Made by a program: the position numbers and the translations under genes
Shown: positions 1-8,477 of the stretch, in pieces
Position numbering within the stretch: the stretch's first letter is position 1
Layout: every line of letters begins with the position of its first letter
Notes under the pieces: model-generated
Database searches by the model: none
What the model was told of the DNA's origin: nothing
What the model saw: only the letters and a program-made list of their open reading frames with translations
Origin: Nocardia brasiliensis IFM 10847
GTDB lineage: Bacteria; Actinomycetota; Actinomycetes; Mycobacteriales; Mycobacteriaceae
Assembly: GCF_000710915.1 (NCBI RefSeq)
Contig: NZ_BAUA01000090.1
Span: 62,001 to 126,000 of the forward strand
Direction of reading: 5' to 3'
DNA length: 64,000 nt

Positions 1-195
1 GCGCTCGCCGAACCCGGTGTCCGCCTGGTCGACCGGCTCGGCTTCCCCCGCTCGACCCTGGCGACCCAGATCCTGGTCAGCCCGGCGTGCGGCCTCGGCA
101 ACGCGCCGCTGAGCTGGGCCCGCCAGGCCCTGAGCCGCGCCGCCGAGGTCGCGCGCGCCTACGCGCAGGACCCGGAGTCCCTCACCTTCGAGTGA
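1..195 (+). CDS. C-terminal end of a MetE-like methionine synthase family protein (partial)
   Basis: Open reading frame entering from the left edge and stopping at TGA 193-195; only the last 64 residues are visible. They contain a segment typical of the C-terminal barrel of cobalamin-independent methionine synthase-like proteins (VSPACGLGN followed by an ALSRAAEVARAYA helix). M. tuberculosis has a MetE-like gene (Rv3015c) immediately upstream of ligA, so the position supports the call. Whether the protein is a true methionine synthase cannot be judged from this fragment. Confidence 0.7.
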   Translation, partial: ALAEPGVRLVDRLGFPRSTLATQILVSPACGLGNAPLSWARQALSRAAEVARAYAQDPESLTFE

Positions 196-262
196 GGTGT
201 GGTGGGCCGACGCGGGGCCGCGACGTGCGCGAACACTGCCGTGTGATGTCGGTGGCCTCGGC

Positions 263-275
263 TAATGTGCGTTGG
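263..275 (+). promoter_or_regulatory. Predicted leaderless -10 element of ligA
   Basis: TAATGT at 263-268 is followed by 7 nt and then GTG 276. A TANNNT hexamer with a 6-7 nt gap puts the transcription start on the first base of the start codon, as in leaderless actinobacterial mRNAs. This supports GTG 276 over ATG 246. Confidence 0.5.
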
Positions 276-2405
276 GTGAGTGACAGCAGTGCGGTGGACA
301 ACGACGCGAACGCGCCCGCCCCGGCGACGGCCGAGCAACGCGTGCAGTGGCAGCAGTTGGCGGACGAGGTGCGCGAGCATCAGTTCCGCTACTACGTGCG
401 CGACTCGCCGATCATCACCGACGGCGAGTTCGACACGCTGCTGCGCCGCCTGCAGGCCATGGAGGAGCAGCACCCCGATCTGCTCACCCCGGATTCGCCG
501 ACCCAGCTGGTCGGCGGTGGGTTCGCGACCGATTTCACCGCGGTCGACCACCTGGAGCGGATGCTGTCGCTGGACAACGTGTTCGACTTCGACGAGCTGC
601 GTACCTGGGCGAGCCGCGTCGAGGCCGAGACCGGGCCCGATCTGCACTATCTGTGCGAGGTGAAGATCGACGGCGTCGCGCTGAACCTGGTGTACGAGAA
701 CGGGCGGCTGGTGCGCGGAGCGACCCGTGGTGACGGGCGCACGGGCGAGGACGTCACGCTCAACGCGCGCACCATCGAGGACATCCCGGGCGAGCTGACG
801 CCCAGCGCCGAGTTCCCGATCCCGGCGCTGCTCGAGGTGCGCGGCGAGGCGTACATGCGGCTCGAGGACTTCGAGACGCTCAACGCGGCCATCGTGGCCG
901 AGGGCAAACCGCCGTACGCGAATCCGCGCAACACCGCGGCCGGCTCGCTGCGGCAGAAGGACCCGGCGGTCACTGCCCGCCGCCGGCTGCGGATGATCTG
1001 CCACGGCTTCGGCCGCATCGAGGGCTACGCCCCGGCCTCGCAGCACGAGGCCTATCGGGCGCTGGCGGCCTGGGGCCTGCCGGTGTCCGAACACACCAAG
1101 CTGGTGCAGGGCATCGACGCCGTCATCGAACGCGTCGAGTACTGGGGCGAGCATCGCCACGATATCGAGCACGAGATCGACGGCCAGGTCATCAAGATCG
1201 ACGAGATGGCCCTGCAGCGCAGGCTCGGGTCCACCTCCCGCGCGCCACGCTGGGCGATCGCCTACAAGTACCCGCCGGAGGAGGCGACGACCAAGCTGCT
1301 GAACATCGAGGTGAACGTCGGCCGCACCGGCCGGGTCACCCCGTTCGCGGTGATGGAGCCGGTGTCCATCGCGGGGTCGACGGTCTCGATGGCCACGCTG
1401 CACAACGCGTCGGAGGTCGAACGCAAGGGCGTGTTGATCGGCGACACGGTCACCATCCGCAAGGCGGGCGACGTGATTCCCGAGGTGCTGGGTCCGGTGG
1501 TGGACGCGCGCACCGGCACCGAGCGCGCGTTCGTGATGCCGACGCACTGCCCGGCCTGCGGCACCGAATTGGCGCCGCAGAAGGAGGGCGACGCCGATAT
1601 CCGCTGCCCGAACCAGCAGTTCTGTCCCGCCCAGTTGCGCGAGCGGGTGTTCCACGTGGCGGGTCGCGGCGCGTTCGATATCGAGTCGCTCGGCTACGAG
1701 GCGGCGAACGACCTGTTGAAGTCGGGCGTGATCACCGATGAGGGTGATCTGTTCGACCTCGATGAATCCCGCCTGCTGGCGACCACCCTGTTCGTCAACA
1801 AGGACGGCGGGTTGTCCGCGAACGGCCGCCGCCTCCTGGACAACCTGGACGCGGCCAAGAGCCGGCCGCTGTGGCGGGTGCTGGTGGCGTTGTCGATCCG
1901 GCACGTCGGGCCCACTGCCGCACGGGTATTGGCGCGAGAGTTCGGCAGTCTCGACCGGATCCAGGACGCCTCGGCCGAGGAGCTGGCCGCCGCGGACGGG
2001 GTCGGGCCCACCATCGCGGCGGCGGTCGCGGAATGGTTCACCGTCGAGTGGCATCGCGCGATCGTCGGCAAGTGGCGCGCCGCGGGCGTGCGGATGGCCG
2101 ACGAGCGCGACGAGTCCATCGAGCGCACGCTCGAAGGGCTCTCCATCGTTGTCACCGGCTCGCTGGACGGGTTTTCGCGCGACGGCGCGAAGGAGGCCAT
2201 TCTGGTGCGCGGCGGCAAGGCGGCCGGTTCGGTGTCGAAGAAGACCGCTTTCGTGGTGATCGGTGATTCGCCGGGCTCGAAGGCGGCCAAGGCGGAGGAA
2301 CTCGGAGTGCCGATCCTCGACGAGGACGGGTTCCGGTTGCTGCTGGCGGCGGGGCCGGACGCGGTGACGCCGCGGTCCGACACCGAGTCCGGCACGCAAG
2401 AGTAA
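276..2405 (+). CDS. ligA: NAD-dependent DNA ligase LigA
   Basis: Seals nicks in DNA using NAD+; the essential replicative ligase of bacteria. About 709 residues, the usual length. Visible in order: Ia-type domain (REHQFRYYVRDSP), adenylation domain with the KIDGVALNLVYENG lysine motif, OB-fold, a four-cysteine zinc finger (CPACGTE ... CPNQQFCP), helix-hairpin-helix repeats (HVGPTAARVLA, GVGPTIAAAV) and a C-terminal BRCT domain (VVTGSLDGFSRDGAKE). The start is uncertain: ATG 246 is in frame, but GTG 276 sits exactly 7 nt after a TAATGT hexamer and gives the N-terminus expected for mycobacterial LigA. It follows a MetE-like gene and precedes the gat genes, as in mycobacteria. Confidence 0.96.
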   Translation: MSDSSAVDNDANAPAPATAEQRVQWQQLADEVREHQFRYYVRDSPIITDGEFDTLLRRLQAMEEQHPDLLTPDSPTQLVGGGFATDFTAVDHLERMLSLDNVFDFDELRTWASRVEAETGPDLHYLCEVKIDGVALNLVYENGRLVRGATRGDGRTGEDVTLNARTIEDIPGELTPSAEFPIPALLEVRGEAYMRLEDFETLNAAIVAEGKPPYANPRNTAAGSLRQKDPAVTARRRLRMICHGFGRIEGYAPASQHEAYRALAAWGLPVSEHTKLVQGIDAVIERVEYWGEHRHDIEHEIDGQVIKIDEMALQRRLGSTSRAPRWAIAYKYPPEEATTKLLNIEVNVGRTGRVTPFAVMEPVSIAGSTVSMATLHNASEVERKGVLIGDTVTIRKAGDVIPEVLGPVVDARTGTERAFVMPTHCPACGTELAPQKEGDADIRCPNQQFCPAQLRERVFHVAGRGAFDIESLGYEAANDLLKSGVITDEGDLFDLDESRLLATTLFVNKDGGLSANGRRLLDNLDAAKSRPLWRVLVALSIRHVGPTAARVLAREFGSLDRIQDASAEELAAADGVGPTIAAAVAEWFTVEWHRAIVGKWRAAGVRMADERDESIERTLEGLSIVVTGSLDGFSRDGAKEAILVRGGKAAGSVSKKTAFVVIGDSPGSKAAKAEELGVPILDEDGFRLLLAAGPDAVTPRSDTESGTQE

Positions 2406-2440
2406 GCAGCACAGGCGGATTCGGCCGCGTGCGAAGTGCC

Positions 2441-2470
2441 CCTTGACCTGAACCTATCTCAAGGTATGAG
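2441..2470 (+). promoter_or_regulatory. Promoter with inverted repeat (MerR-like operator) before the SDR-queA pair
   Basis: CCTTGA (2441-2446) and TCAAGG (2459-2464) form an inverted repeat. It overlaps a -35-like TTGACC (2443-2448) and abuts a -10-like TATGAG (2465-2470). A palindrome lying between -35 and -10 is typical of MerR-family promoters, but the spacer here is about 16 bp rather than 19-20. No regulator gene is adjacent. Confidence 0.4.
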
Positions 2471-2503
2471 GATCGACCGGTAGGCCACTACCAGGAGGTC
2501 ATC

Positions 2504-3199
2504 ATGGCTTGTCGCACCGCACTGATCACCGGCGCCTCCGCCGGATTCGGCCGGGCGCTCGCCCACGCGCTCGTGCATCGGGGCTGGCGGGTGATCGGCA
2601 CGGCCCGGGACGCCGAACGGCTGGCCCGGGTGGCCGCGGAGCTCGGGGCCGCCTTCGTCGCGGTCCCCGGCGATGTGACCGATCCGGCGCACCGTACGGA
2701 ATTGGCCGAAGTAGCCAGTGGTGCAGGAGAACTCGCGCTGGTGGTGAACAACGCGAGTGCGCTCGGACCGAGTCCGCTGGTCCGCCTCGCCGACTATCCG
2801 CTCGACGAACTCGAGCTGGTGTACCGGACCAATGTGGTCGCGCCGCTCGCCGTGGTGCAGTTCGCACTGCCGCTGCTGGCGGCGGACGGCAGCGTGGTGA
2901 ACCTCAGTTCGGACGCCGCGGTCGAGCCGTATCCGGAATGGGGCGGCTACGGTTCGTCGAAGGCGGCGCTCGACCAGCTCACCGCGATCCTGGGCGCCGA
3001 GCATCCGCAATTGTCGATCTACGCGTTCGATCCAGGCGATATGCGGACCGCGATGCACCAGGCGGCCTTCCCCGGTGACGACATCTCCGATCGTCCCGAG
3101 CCCGAGACCGTGGTCCCCGCGCTGCTGCGGCTGCTCGACGAGAAACCGAAGAACGGGCGCTACGCCGCCGCCGATTTCGCGGTGGGGCACCGGTCATGA
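2504..3199 (+). CDS. Short-chain dehydrogenase/reductase (SDR)
   Basis: NAD(P)-dependent oxidoreductase of unknown substrate, 231 residues. The Rossmann glycine motif TGASAGFG is at residues ~9-16, NNAS at ~83-86, and the catalytic Ser plus YxxxK are seen as NLSSDA ... YGSSK. A strong ribosome site AGGAGG (2493-2498) sits 5 nt before ATG 2504. The stop overlaps the next start in ATGA (3196-3199), so it is probably translationally coupled to the QueA-like gene. The possible MerR-type operator upstream suggests inducible expression. Confidence 0.85.
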   Translation: MACRTALITGASAGFGRALAHALVHRGWRVIGTARDAERLARVAAELGAAFVAVPGDVTDPAHRTELAEVASGAGELALVVNNASALGPSPLVRLADYPLDELELVYRTNVVAPLAVVQFALPLLAADGSVVNLSSDAAVEPYPEWGGYGSSKAALDQLTAILGAEHPQLSIYAFDPGDMRTAMHQAAFPGDDISDRPEPETVVPALLRLLDEKPKNGRYAAADFAVGHRS

Positions 3200-4236
3200 C
3201 CGTGCTCGTCGACCGCCCGCGGTTCGTTCTCCCGCCCGAACGCAATGCGGTCGCCCCGCCGGAGGCGCGCGGGCTGGCCCGGGACGAGGTCAGGCTGCTG
3301 GTCGCCGGGGCGGGACTCACGCACGCCCGGTTCCGCGAACTGCCACGGCAGCTGCGTCCCGGTGACCTTGTGGTGGTGAACAATTCGGCGACATCGGCCG
3401 CCGCGGTGGACGGCAGACTCGACGATCGGCCGATGGTGCTGCACTTCGCGACCTGGCTGGACGACGGCGGCTGGGTGGTCGAGGTGCGCACCACCGCGCG
3501 TACACCCTTTCCGGCGGAAGAGCTTGCGGCGGGCGCGGTCATCAGGCTGCCGGACGGCGTGCGCGCCACGCTGCGGTCGCCGTGGCTGGCGGGCGGTCGC
3601 CGGCTCTGGGTGGCCGACCTCACCGCGGATCCGCGACAGCTGTTCGCGGTCTACGGCTATCCGATCACCTATTCGTATGTGCCGCAACGATGGTCGCCGT
3701 CCTACTACGAAACGGTGTTCGGCCGCGTGCCGGGTAGCGCGGAGATGCCCAGTGCGGCAAGGCCGTTCACCGAGCGACTGGTGCTCGACCTGGTCGCGGC
3801 CGGTGTCGGTCTCGCACCGATCACCCTGCACACCGGCGTCTCGTCACCGGAGGCGGGGGAGCCGCCGAGCCCGGAGCGACTCACCGTGTCGGCGTCGACC
3901 GCGCGTCGGGTGAACGACACGAAGGCGGCGGGCGGGCGCGTCATCGCGGTCGGCACCACGGTGACCCGGGCGCTCGAAACCGCCGGTGACGCCGCGGGCA
4001 TCGTGCATCCGGTACACGGCTGGACCGAGCTGGTCCTGGGGGCGGGACGACCCGCCCGCGTCGTGGACGGTCTGATCACCGGCTGGCACGCGCCGGGCAC
4101 TTCCCACCTGGACCTGCTGGTCGCGGTGGCGGGGGAAGCCACGGTCCACGCGGCCTACACGGCGGCGCTGGACACGGGATACCTCTGGCACGAGTTCGGC
4201 GACAGCGCCCTGCTGCTCAACGGTGCGCGCGGCTAG
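3196..4236 (+). CDS. queA: QueA-family S-adenosylmethionine:tRNA ribosyltransferase-isomerase-like protein
   Basis: 346 residues. In the queuosine pathway QueA transfers and isomerises the ribosyl of SAM onto preQ1 in tRNA. Family hallmarks: LRPGDLVVVNNSAT in the N-terminal part, YSYVPQ and PSYYETVFGRVPGSAEMPSA in the middle, RVIAVGTTVTRALE, and a C-terminal GTSHLDLL. Start ATG 3196 overlaps the SDR stop by 4 nt. No other queuosine gene is visible here, and the coupling to an SDR is unusual, so the true substrate may differ from preQ1-tRNA. Family assignment is firm; pathway assignment is inference. Confidence 0.85.
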   Translation: MTVLVDRPRFVLPPERNAVAPPEARGLARDEVRLLVAGAGLTHARFRELPRQLRPGDLVVVNNSATSAAAVDGRLDDRPMVLHFATWLDDGGWVVEVRTTARTPFPAEELAAGAVIRLPDGVRATLRSPWLAGGRRLWVADLTADPRQLFAVYGYPITYSYVPQRWSPSYYETVFGRVPGSAEMPSAARPFTERLVLDLVAAGVGLAPITLHTGVSSPEAGEPPSPERLTVSASTARRVNDTKAAGGRVIAVGTTVTRALETAGDAAGIVHPVHGWTELVLGAGRPARVVDGLITGWHAPGTSHLDLLVAVAGEATVHAAYTAALDTGYLWHEFGDSALLLNGARG

Positions 4237-4332
4237 GCGCAATGCTCGCCGCGCACATCGCATCGTCCCGCGCGCGTGTCAGCCGAGCGACACGCGCGCG
4301 AGGTGCGAAACATCGCGCAGCAACGCCGGCGG

Positions 4333-4680
4333 CTAGTTCTGGGTGACGGAGACGGTGGCGCTTTCCTGGGCCGCGATCTCGAAACGTCCACACGTGCCGT
4401 TGGTCAGCTCGAGTCGCTGGGTGACCGCTTTGCCCCGCAGCTTCGGGAAGGTGGCCTCGGCGACCACGTCGGACCCCGGCATCGAGCACACCTTCGCGAT
4501 CGTCTGGGTGCGGTAGCTGGTCGTGCCGGTCACGCACGCGGGCTCGGCATTGGCGAAGAAGATGCGCGCGGTGCCGTCGCTACACGTGTCGGCGGCCGCG
4601 TGCGGCGCGACGACCGCGACCGACCCGAGGGCGAGCGCGGCGGCGACGGAGCTTCGGACAACAAGGCGACGAACCGTCAT
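4333..4680 (-). CDS. Small secreted protein with Sec signal peptide
   Basis: 115 residues. N-terminus MTVRRLVVRSSVAAALALG has arginines, a hydrophobic core and an Ala-rich cleavage region (PHAAADTCSDG) around residue 31, so the protein is probably exported by Sec. The mature part of about 85 residues has four cysteines and no domain I recognise. It faces QueA-like tail-to-tail and diverges from the AAA ATPase gene. Function unknown. Confidence 0.65.
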   Translation of the reverse strand: MTVRRLVVRSSVAAALALGSVAVVAPHAAADTCSDGTARIFFANAEPACVTGTTSYRTQTIAKVCSMPGSDVVAEATFPKLRGKAVTQRLELTNGTCGRFEIAAQESATVSVTQN

Positions 4681-4914
4681 ACCTGATCACTACCCATCGG
4701 TTTCGAGCGTTCTGCGTATCGGCCGCGGGGTGCCGCGGCGTCCAGCATGCTAACCCGGCACCAGGTGGTTTGTCGGGTGATCAGGGTAGGTCGCGTGGTC
4801 GACCAGGGGGCGCACAGCCCGTCAAGCTTTATGTATGCGCAATCGCTATGACTTTGTGGACTTCGCGTCCGCGGCTGCCGCGCCCCTGCTGTCGCGGCGT
4901 CGGCCCCCGGACGA

Positions 4915-4926
4915 CAGGATGGCGGG
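4915..4926 (+). promoter_or_regulatory. Predicted leaderless -10 element of the AAA15 ATPase gene
   Basis: CAGGAT at 4915-4920, then 6 nt, then ATG 4927. Only A2 and T6 of the -10 consensus are matched. Confidence 0.35.
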
Positions 4927-6171
4927 ATGCTGCGCAGTTTTCGGGTGACCAATCACAGATCGCTGGCCGAGGAGCAGGAGTTGCGGCTCACCAAGGGGAG
5001 TGGGCCGGTGGCGGTACCGGTCACCGCGATCCACGGCACCGCGGCGGCGGGCAAGACCAACCTGATCGACGCGCTCGCGCAGATGCGCGACGCAGTGCTG
5101 CATTCGGTCACCGGGTGGGATCCCTACGCCGGTCCGGTGCGCACGCCGCATCTCGGATTCGCGGACCGCCCTTCGGAATTCGTGGCGGGCTTCGTCGCCG
5201 AGGGCGTGCCCTACACCTACGGCTTCCGCTTGGACAACGCCGACGTGACAGCCGAGTGGCTCTACACCCAGCCGCGTTCGCGCAAGCGAATCGTGTTCGA
5301 GCGCAACGGGGAACAGATCAAGATCGGGCCGATGTTCGAGGCGGCGCGCTACGGCATCGCGGCGCTGGTGCCGCTGGTGCGCCCGAATGCCTTGCTGCTC
5401 AGCCTGGCCGGGCAGATGTACGCGGACGCGCTGGTGCCCGCCTATCGCTGGTTCGAGTCCATGCTCGAGGTCCAGCTCGGACCGGCCGATACCGCCGCCG
5501 TCGCGCACCGCCTCGGCGGGCACCTGTCCCGCTCGCCGGAGAACGCCGCGCGGCTGCTGATGCTGCTGCGCACCGCCGAACTCGGGATCACCGATCTGCT
5601 GATCGCCGAGCACGATCCGATGTACGCCGACTACCTGCGCGACCTGGATGCCGATATCGCGGCGATCGGCAAGCAGATCGAGCTGTGCGCCACCTCCGCG
5701 GACTTCGCCGACCGGCTGCTGCGAGAAGGCGGCGTCACGCCGGTGCTGCTCGAACGCGAGCTCACCAACATGAAGTCCGCCAGGGACGCGCTGTACACCC
5801 GGATGGTGGCCCGCCGCGGCGTCGGCCTCGGCCTGGTGCACGACGGCATCGACAACCCGTTCGACCTCGCCGACGAATCCACCGCGACCGTCTCGCTGCT
5901 GCGCGTCCTGCCGACCATGCTGGACGCCCTCGATTCGGGCCGGGTCCTGGCCGTCGACGATATCGGCGCGCACCTGCCGGCGGAGGAGACCGACCGCCTG
6001 ATCCAGCTCTTCCAGAACCCCGAAACCAATTCGCGCGGCGCCCAACTGGTCTACACCACCAACAATCGCGCCCTGATCGATCGCGGCAACGGGCGTTCGG
6101 CGCGCACGCGCAGCGTGGTGTGGCAGGTCCGGCGCACCGACCACGGCACCAGCGAACTCGCCGCCGTGTAG
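4927..6171 (+). CDS. AAA15-type ATP-binding protein (OLD/RloC-like ATPase domain)
   Basis: 414 residues resembling the AAA15 family of SMC/ABC-like ATPases found in abortive-infection and overcoming-lysogenization proteins. It begins MLRSFRVTNHRSL, typical of the family. The P-loop HGTAAAGKTN is at residues ~38-47. A Walker B region LAVDDIGAHLPAEE occurs near residue 340, where the usual DE is DD. A C-terminal LVYTTNNRALID follows, where ABC-like enzymes have the H-loop. It is a single-gene unit with no nuclease partner next to it. An antiviral role is possible but not shown. Confidence 0.75.
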   Translation: MLRSFRVTNHRSLAEEQELRLTKGSGPVAVPVTAIHGTAAAGKTNLIDALAQMRDAVLHSVTGWDPYAGPVRTPHLGFADRPSEFVAGFVAEGVPYTYGFRLDNADVTAEWLYTQPRSRKRIVFERNGEQIKIGPMFEAARYGIAALVPLVRPNALLLSLAGQMYADALVPAYRWFESMLEVQLGPADTAAVAHRLGGHLSRSPENAARLLMLLRTAELGITDLLIAEHDPMYADYLRDLDADIAAIGKQIELCATSADFADRLLREGGVTPVLLERELTNMKSARDALYTRMVARRGVGLGLVHDGIDNPFDLADESTATVSLLRVLPTMLDALDSGRVLAVDDIGAHLPAEETDRLIQLFQNPETNSRGAQLVYTTNNRALIDRGNGRSARTRSVVWQVRRTDHGTSELAAV

Positions 6172-6196
6172 CGCCGGAGCCGCGCCGGCGAGGCAA

Positions 6197-6208
6197 TAGC
6201 ATGGGCAC
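6197..6208 (+). promoter_or_regulatory. Predicted leaderless -10 element (TAGCAT)
   Basis: TAGCAT at 6197-6202, 6 nt gap, then ATG 6209. Confidence 0.45.
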
Positions 6209-6553
6209 ATGCTCGAATTCGGAATGCTGCTGATCATGGTCCTCGCGGTGGCGGGGATGGTCGTGCTCTATCTGCGCGGTCGCGGCGGCTTCCGGCCCAC
6301 GCAGGCGGAAGCGGGCACGCTCTACGTCACCGGCGTGAGCCCGCGCCCGGACGCGCAGGGCGAGCAATACGTGACCATCACCGGCAATCTGACCGGGCCC
6401 TCGGTATCGGGCACGGTTGTCTACGGGCGTTTCGCCTGGGACGTCAATGCCTGGCCGTCGATCGGCGACCTCATCGACGTGGTCTATTCGCCGCGCAATC
6501 CGCAGAGCTGGTCGATCGCACACCCCGGCGCTCGGCCGAGCCTGGGTTCCTGA
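6209..6553 (+). CDS. Small membrane-anchored protein of unknown function
   Basis: 114 residues. One N-terminal hydrophobic segment (FGMLLIMVLAVAGMVVLYL, residues ~4-22) is followed by a basic stretch and a soluble beta-rich part of about 85 residues containing paired glycine/tyrosine strands (YVTITGNLTG, VVYGRFAWDV). The start at ATG 6209 is placed by a TAGCAT hexamer 6 nt upstream. No family recognised. It stands between the AAA15 and GNAT genes on the same strand. Confidence 0.6.
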   Translation: MLEFGMLLIMVLAVAGMVVLYLRGRGGFRPTQAEAGTLYVTGVSPRPDAQGEQYVTITGNLTGPSVSGTVVYGRFAWDVNAWPSIGDLIDVVYSPRNPQSWSIAHPGARPSLGS

Positions 6554-6593
6554 CTGCGGGCAGGTGTGACGTAGACCGTGTTACGTCGAATGG

Positions 6594-6606
6594 CACGATG
6601 CCGGGT
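6594..6606 (+). promoter_or_regulatory. Possible leaderless -10 element of the GNAT gene
   Basis: CACGAT at 6594-6599, 7 nt gap, then ATG 6607; matches only A2/T6. If real, translation starts at 6607 and not at the in-frame ATG 6598. Confidence 0.3.
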
Positions 6607-7134
6607 ATGGATCCGAACGCTGCCATCGATGCCAAGGACACGCGGTTGGAGATTCGACCCGCGCGACCGGACGAGTACGCGGCGGTCGGCGAACTGACCG
6701 TCGAGGTGTACGTCGGCGAGGGATTCGTCCGCGCGGGCACCCCGTACGCGGCCGAGCTGGCCGATACCGCGCATCGCGGCGCGTCCGCGGAACTGCTGGT
6801 GGCCGTGCACGCCGGCCGGATCGTCGGCTCGCTCACCGTCGCTCGCCCCGGCACGCCCTACGCCGAGATCGCGCGCCCCGGCGAACTCGAGTTCCGGATG
6901 CTGGCCGTGGCCAAGACCGCGCGCGGCCTCGGCGCGGGAACCGCGTTGGTGCGCACCGTGATCGACATCGCGAAGGCGGAAGGCTTTGCGGCAGTGGTGC
7001 TCACGACCATGCCCGCGATGGTCGACGCGCGCCGCATCTACGATCGCTACGGCTTCGTCCCTACCCCCGACCGCGACTGGCACACGCCCGCGGGCGAGCT
7101 CCTGACGGTGCTGCGGTTGGCTCTCGCGGCCTAG
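6607..7134 (+). CDS. GNAT family N-acetyltransferase
   Basis: About 175 residues. Transfers an acetyl group from acetyl-CoA to an unknown amine. The fold is recognisable from the N-terminal LEIRPARPDEYAAVGEL strand-helix, the FRMLAVAKTARGLGAGTALV acetyl-CoA loop (R/Q-x-x-G-x-G/A form) and the C-terminal ARRIYDRYGF. The start is either ATG 6598 or ATG 6607; the latter is preferred because a possible -10 hexamer lies 7 nt before it. Its stop overlaps the 3' end of the opposing ACT-domain gene by 4 nt. Confidence 0.85.
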   Translation: MDPNAAIDAKDTRLEIRPARPDEYAAVGELTVEVYVGEGFVRAGTPYAAELADTAHRGASAELLVAVHAGRIVGSLTVARPGTPYAEIARPGELEFRMLAVAKTARGLGAGTALVRTVIDIAKAEGFAAVVLTTMPAMVDARRIYDRYGFVPTPDRDWHTPAGELLTVLRLALAA

Positions 7135-7781
7135 CCGAGCACGGTGGCCACGATGCCCGCGAGATAGCCGAGGCGGGCCACCTCCGAAGGCCGGAAGTCC
7201 GGGCCGCCGGGCCGCCCGAGCAGCAGCACCTTGCCGGTGTTGCCGAGCGGCGCGGCGGCGAGCTTGGTATCCATGTCCCGCCAGATCTCGGGCACCCATT
7301 CGGATTCCGGATCGAGGATGGCGGGCTTCTCCAGCGGCATCCACGGCGCCGAACCCGCTTGTGTCTCAGGCGCACTCGGGCTGCCGACCACCCGGTAGGC
7401 GCCCTGCGGCCCCATGTCGATGATGGTGCTCCAGCCGACCCGCAGCACCCGGGGCACGCCGTCGACGAGCACCTGCAGCCGGTCGTCCTTGGCGCTGGCC
7501 ACCTGGTCGATCAGTTCGAGTTCGCGGTGGGTGTCCAACACGCCCGAGTACGGGCGGATGGAGTCGACCCGGACGTCGCCGATCGATTCGGCGGCGGTGA
7601 TCAACGTGTCGGGCAACGCGCCCTGGGGCACCTCGACGACGAGGTCGTCGACGGCGAATCCGGCGCCGCGCTCCACCACGTCCAGCGAGAGGATGTCGGC
7701 GCCGACAGAGCCGAGGGCGAGCGCGAGCGCACCGAGGCTTCCCGGTCGATCCGGAAGTTGCACGCGGAGCAGGTACGACAC
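7131..7781 (-). CDS. ACT-domain amino-acid-binding protein
   Basis: 216 residues. Begins at GTG 7781 (SYLLRVQLPDRPGSLGALA), which is the start of an ACT ligand-binding domain; a purine-rich GGAAAGGAAAG lies just upstream. An ACT module of this kind usually binds an amino acid allosterically. The remaining ~130 residues look like a GAF-like or degenerate sensory part (LLLGRPGGPDFRPSEVARLG). M. tuberculosis carries an ACT-domain gene (Rv3013) in the same place, divergent from gatC. Ligand and partner are unknown. Confidence 0.8.
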   Translation of the reverse strand: MSYLLRVQLPDRPGSLGALALALGSVGADILSLDVVERGAGFAVDDLVVEVPQGALPDTLITAAESIGDVRVDSIRPYSGVLDTHRELELIDQVASAKDDRLQVLVDGVPRVLRVGWSTIIDMGPQGAYRVVGSPSAPETQAGSAPWMPLEKPAILDPESEWVPEIWRDMDTKLAAAPLGNTGKVLLLGRPGGPDFRPSEVARLGYLAGIVATVLG

Positions 7782-8177
7782 GTGCTTTCCTTTCCTTGGG
7801 CGGCCGAGGCTCTGAACGGATACCCGGGTCACGCAATACTTACACCCCTGGGGCCGGGTTATCGACCCGAAGTGCGGCCAGTGATGTACGCCACGCGGCG
7901 ATTTCGTGACAATACGGCGTGTCGAGCTAGTTCGAGAAACCGTGTCGTCCCGCCGCTTCACCAGTTTCAGTTACCCTCGGCGACCCGATCAGCCTACTGC
8001 GCGGCGGTGACACGGACGACCGATCGCCGGGGTGGGGGTGTGGGTGGCGTGTGCGGTGGCTAGGCTCGTAGTCCGTACGCTACCCGTGTACACGATACGA
8101 AACGACGCTCGCGCCCGGCCACGAATGCGATACGCGCGAACGAAATTGTTGATACCGAAGCCGAAAGGGGTCCCGCG
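7782..8177. other. Intergenic region between divergent ACT-domain gene and gatC
   Basis: 396 bp without a convincing gene. It must hold the promoters of both flanking genes. A TAGGCT hexamer near 8060 and a run of alternating TACG-type motifs at 8085-8110 are possible promoter parts, but nothing is strong enough to call. An AAAGGGG ribosome site lies about 8 nt before the gatC GTG. Confidence 0.4.
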
Positions 8178-8477
8178 GTGCCCGCCATCTCCCGTGACGA
8201 GGTCGCACACCTCGCCCGGCTGTCCCGGCTCGCGCTGTCCGATGCCGAACTGGATCAGTTCGCCGGGCAGCTGGATTCGATCCTGAGCCACGTGCGGACC
8301 ATTTCCGAGGTCGCCGCCGCCGACGTCCCGGCCACCGCGTCGCCGAATCCGACGACCAACGTGACCCGTCCCGACGAGGTCGTGCCCTGCCTGACGCCCG
8401 AGCAGGCGCTGTCCGGCGCCCCGGCCGCCGAAGAACAGCGGTTCATGGTTCCGCAGATCCTGGGAGAAGCCGAATGA
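8178..8477 (+). CDS. gatC: Asp-tRNA(Asn)/Glu-tRNA(Gln) amidotransferase subunit C
   Basis: 99 residues, full length for GatC. It wraps around the GatA/GatB interface and stabilises the amidotransferase that makes Gln-tRNA(Gln) and Asn-tRNA(Asn) in bacteria lacking the direct synthetases. Family motifs: ISRDEVAHLARLSRLAL at the N-terminus, RPDEVVPC and a C-terminal FMVPQIL. GTG start with an AAAGGGG ribosome site. The stop overlaps gatA (ATGA, 8474-8477). Confidence 0.95.
   Translation: MPAISRDEVAHLARLSRLALSDAELDQFAGQLDSILSHVRTISEVAAADVPATASPNPTTNVTRPDEVVPCLTPEQALSGAPAAEEQRFMVPQILGEAE

Noticed and set aside
87..275. Extended ligA N-terminus from upstream starts
   Set aside because: Overlaps the end of the MetE-like gene and adds residues not expected in LigA; GTG 276 or ATG 246 is sufficient.
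159..2399. 746-codon open frame antisense to ligA
   Set aside because: Arginine/histidine-rich translation without any domain; it mirrors ligA codons and arises from high GC content.
7782..7961. 60-residue N-terminal extension of the ACT-domain protein
   Set aside because: The ACT domain begins directly at GTG 7781, which has a purine-rich ribosome site; the upstream residues look non-coding.
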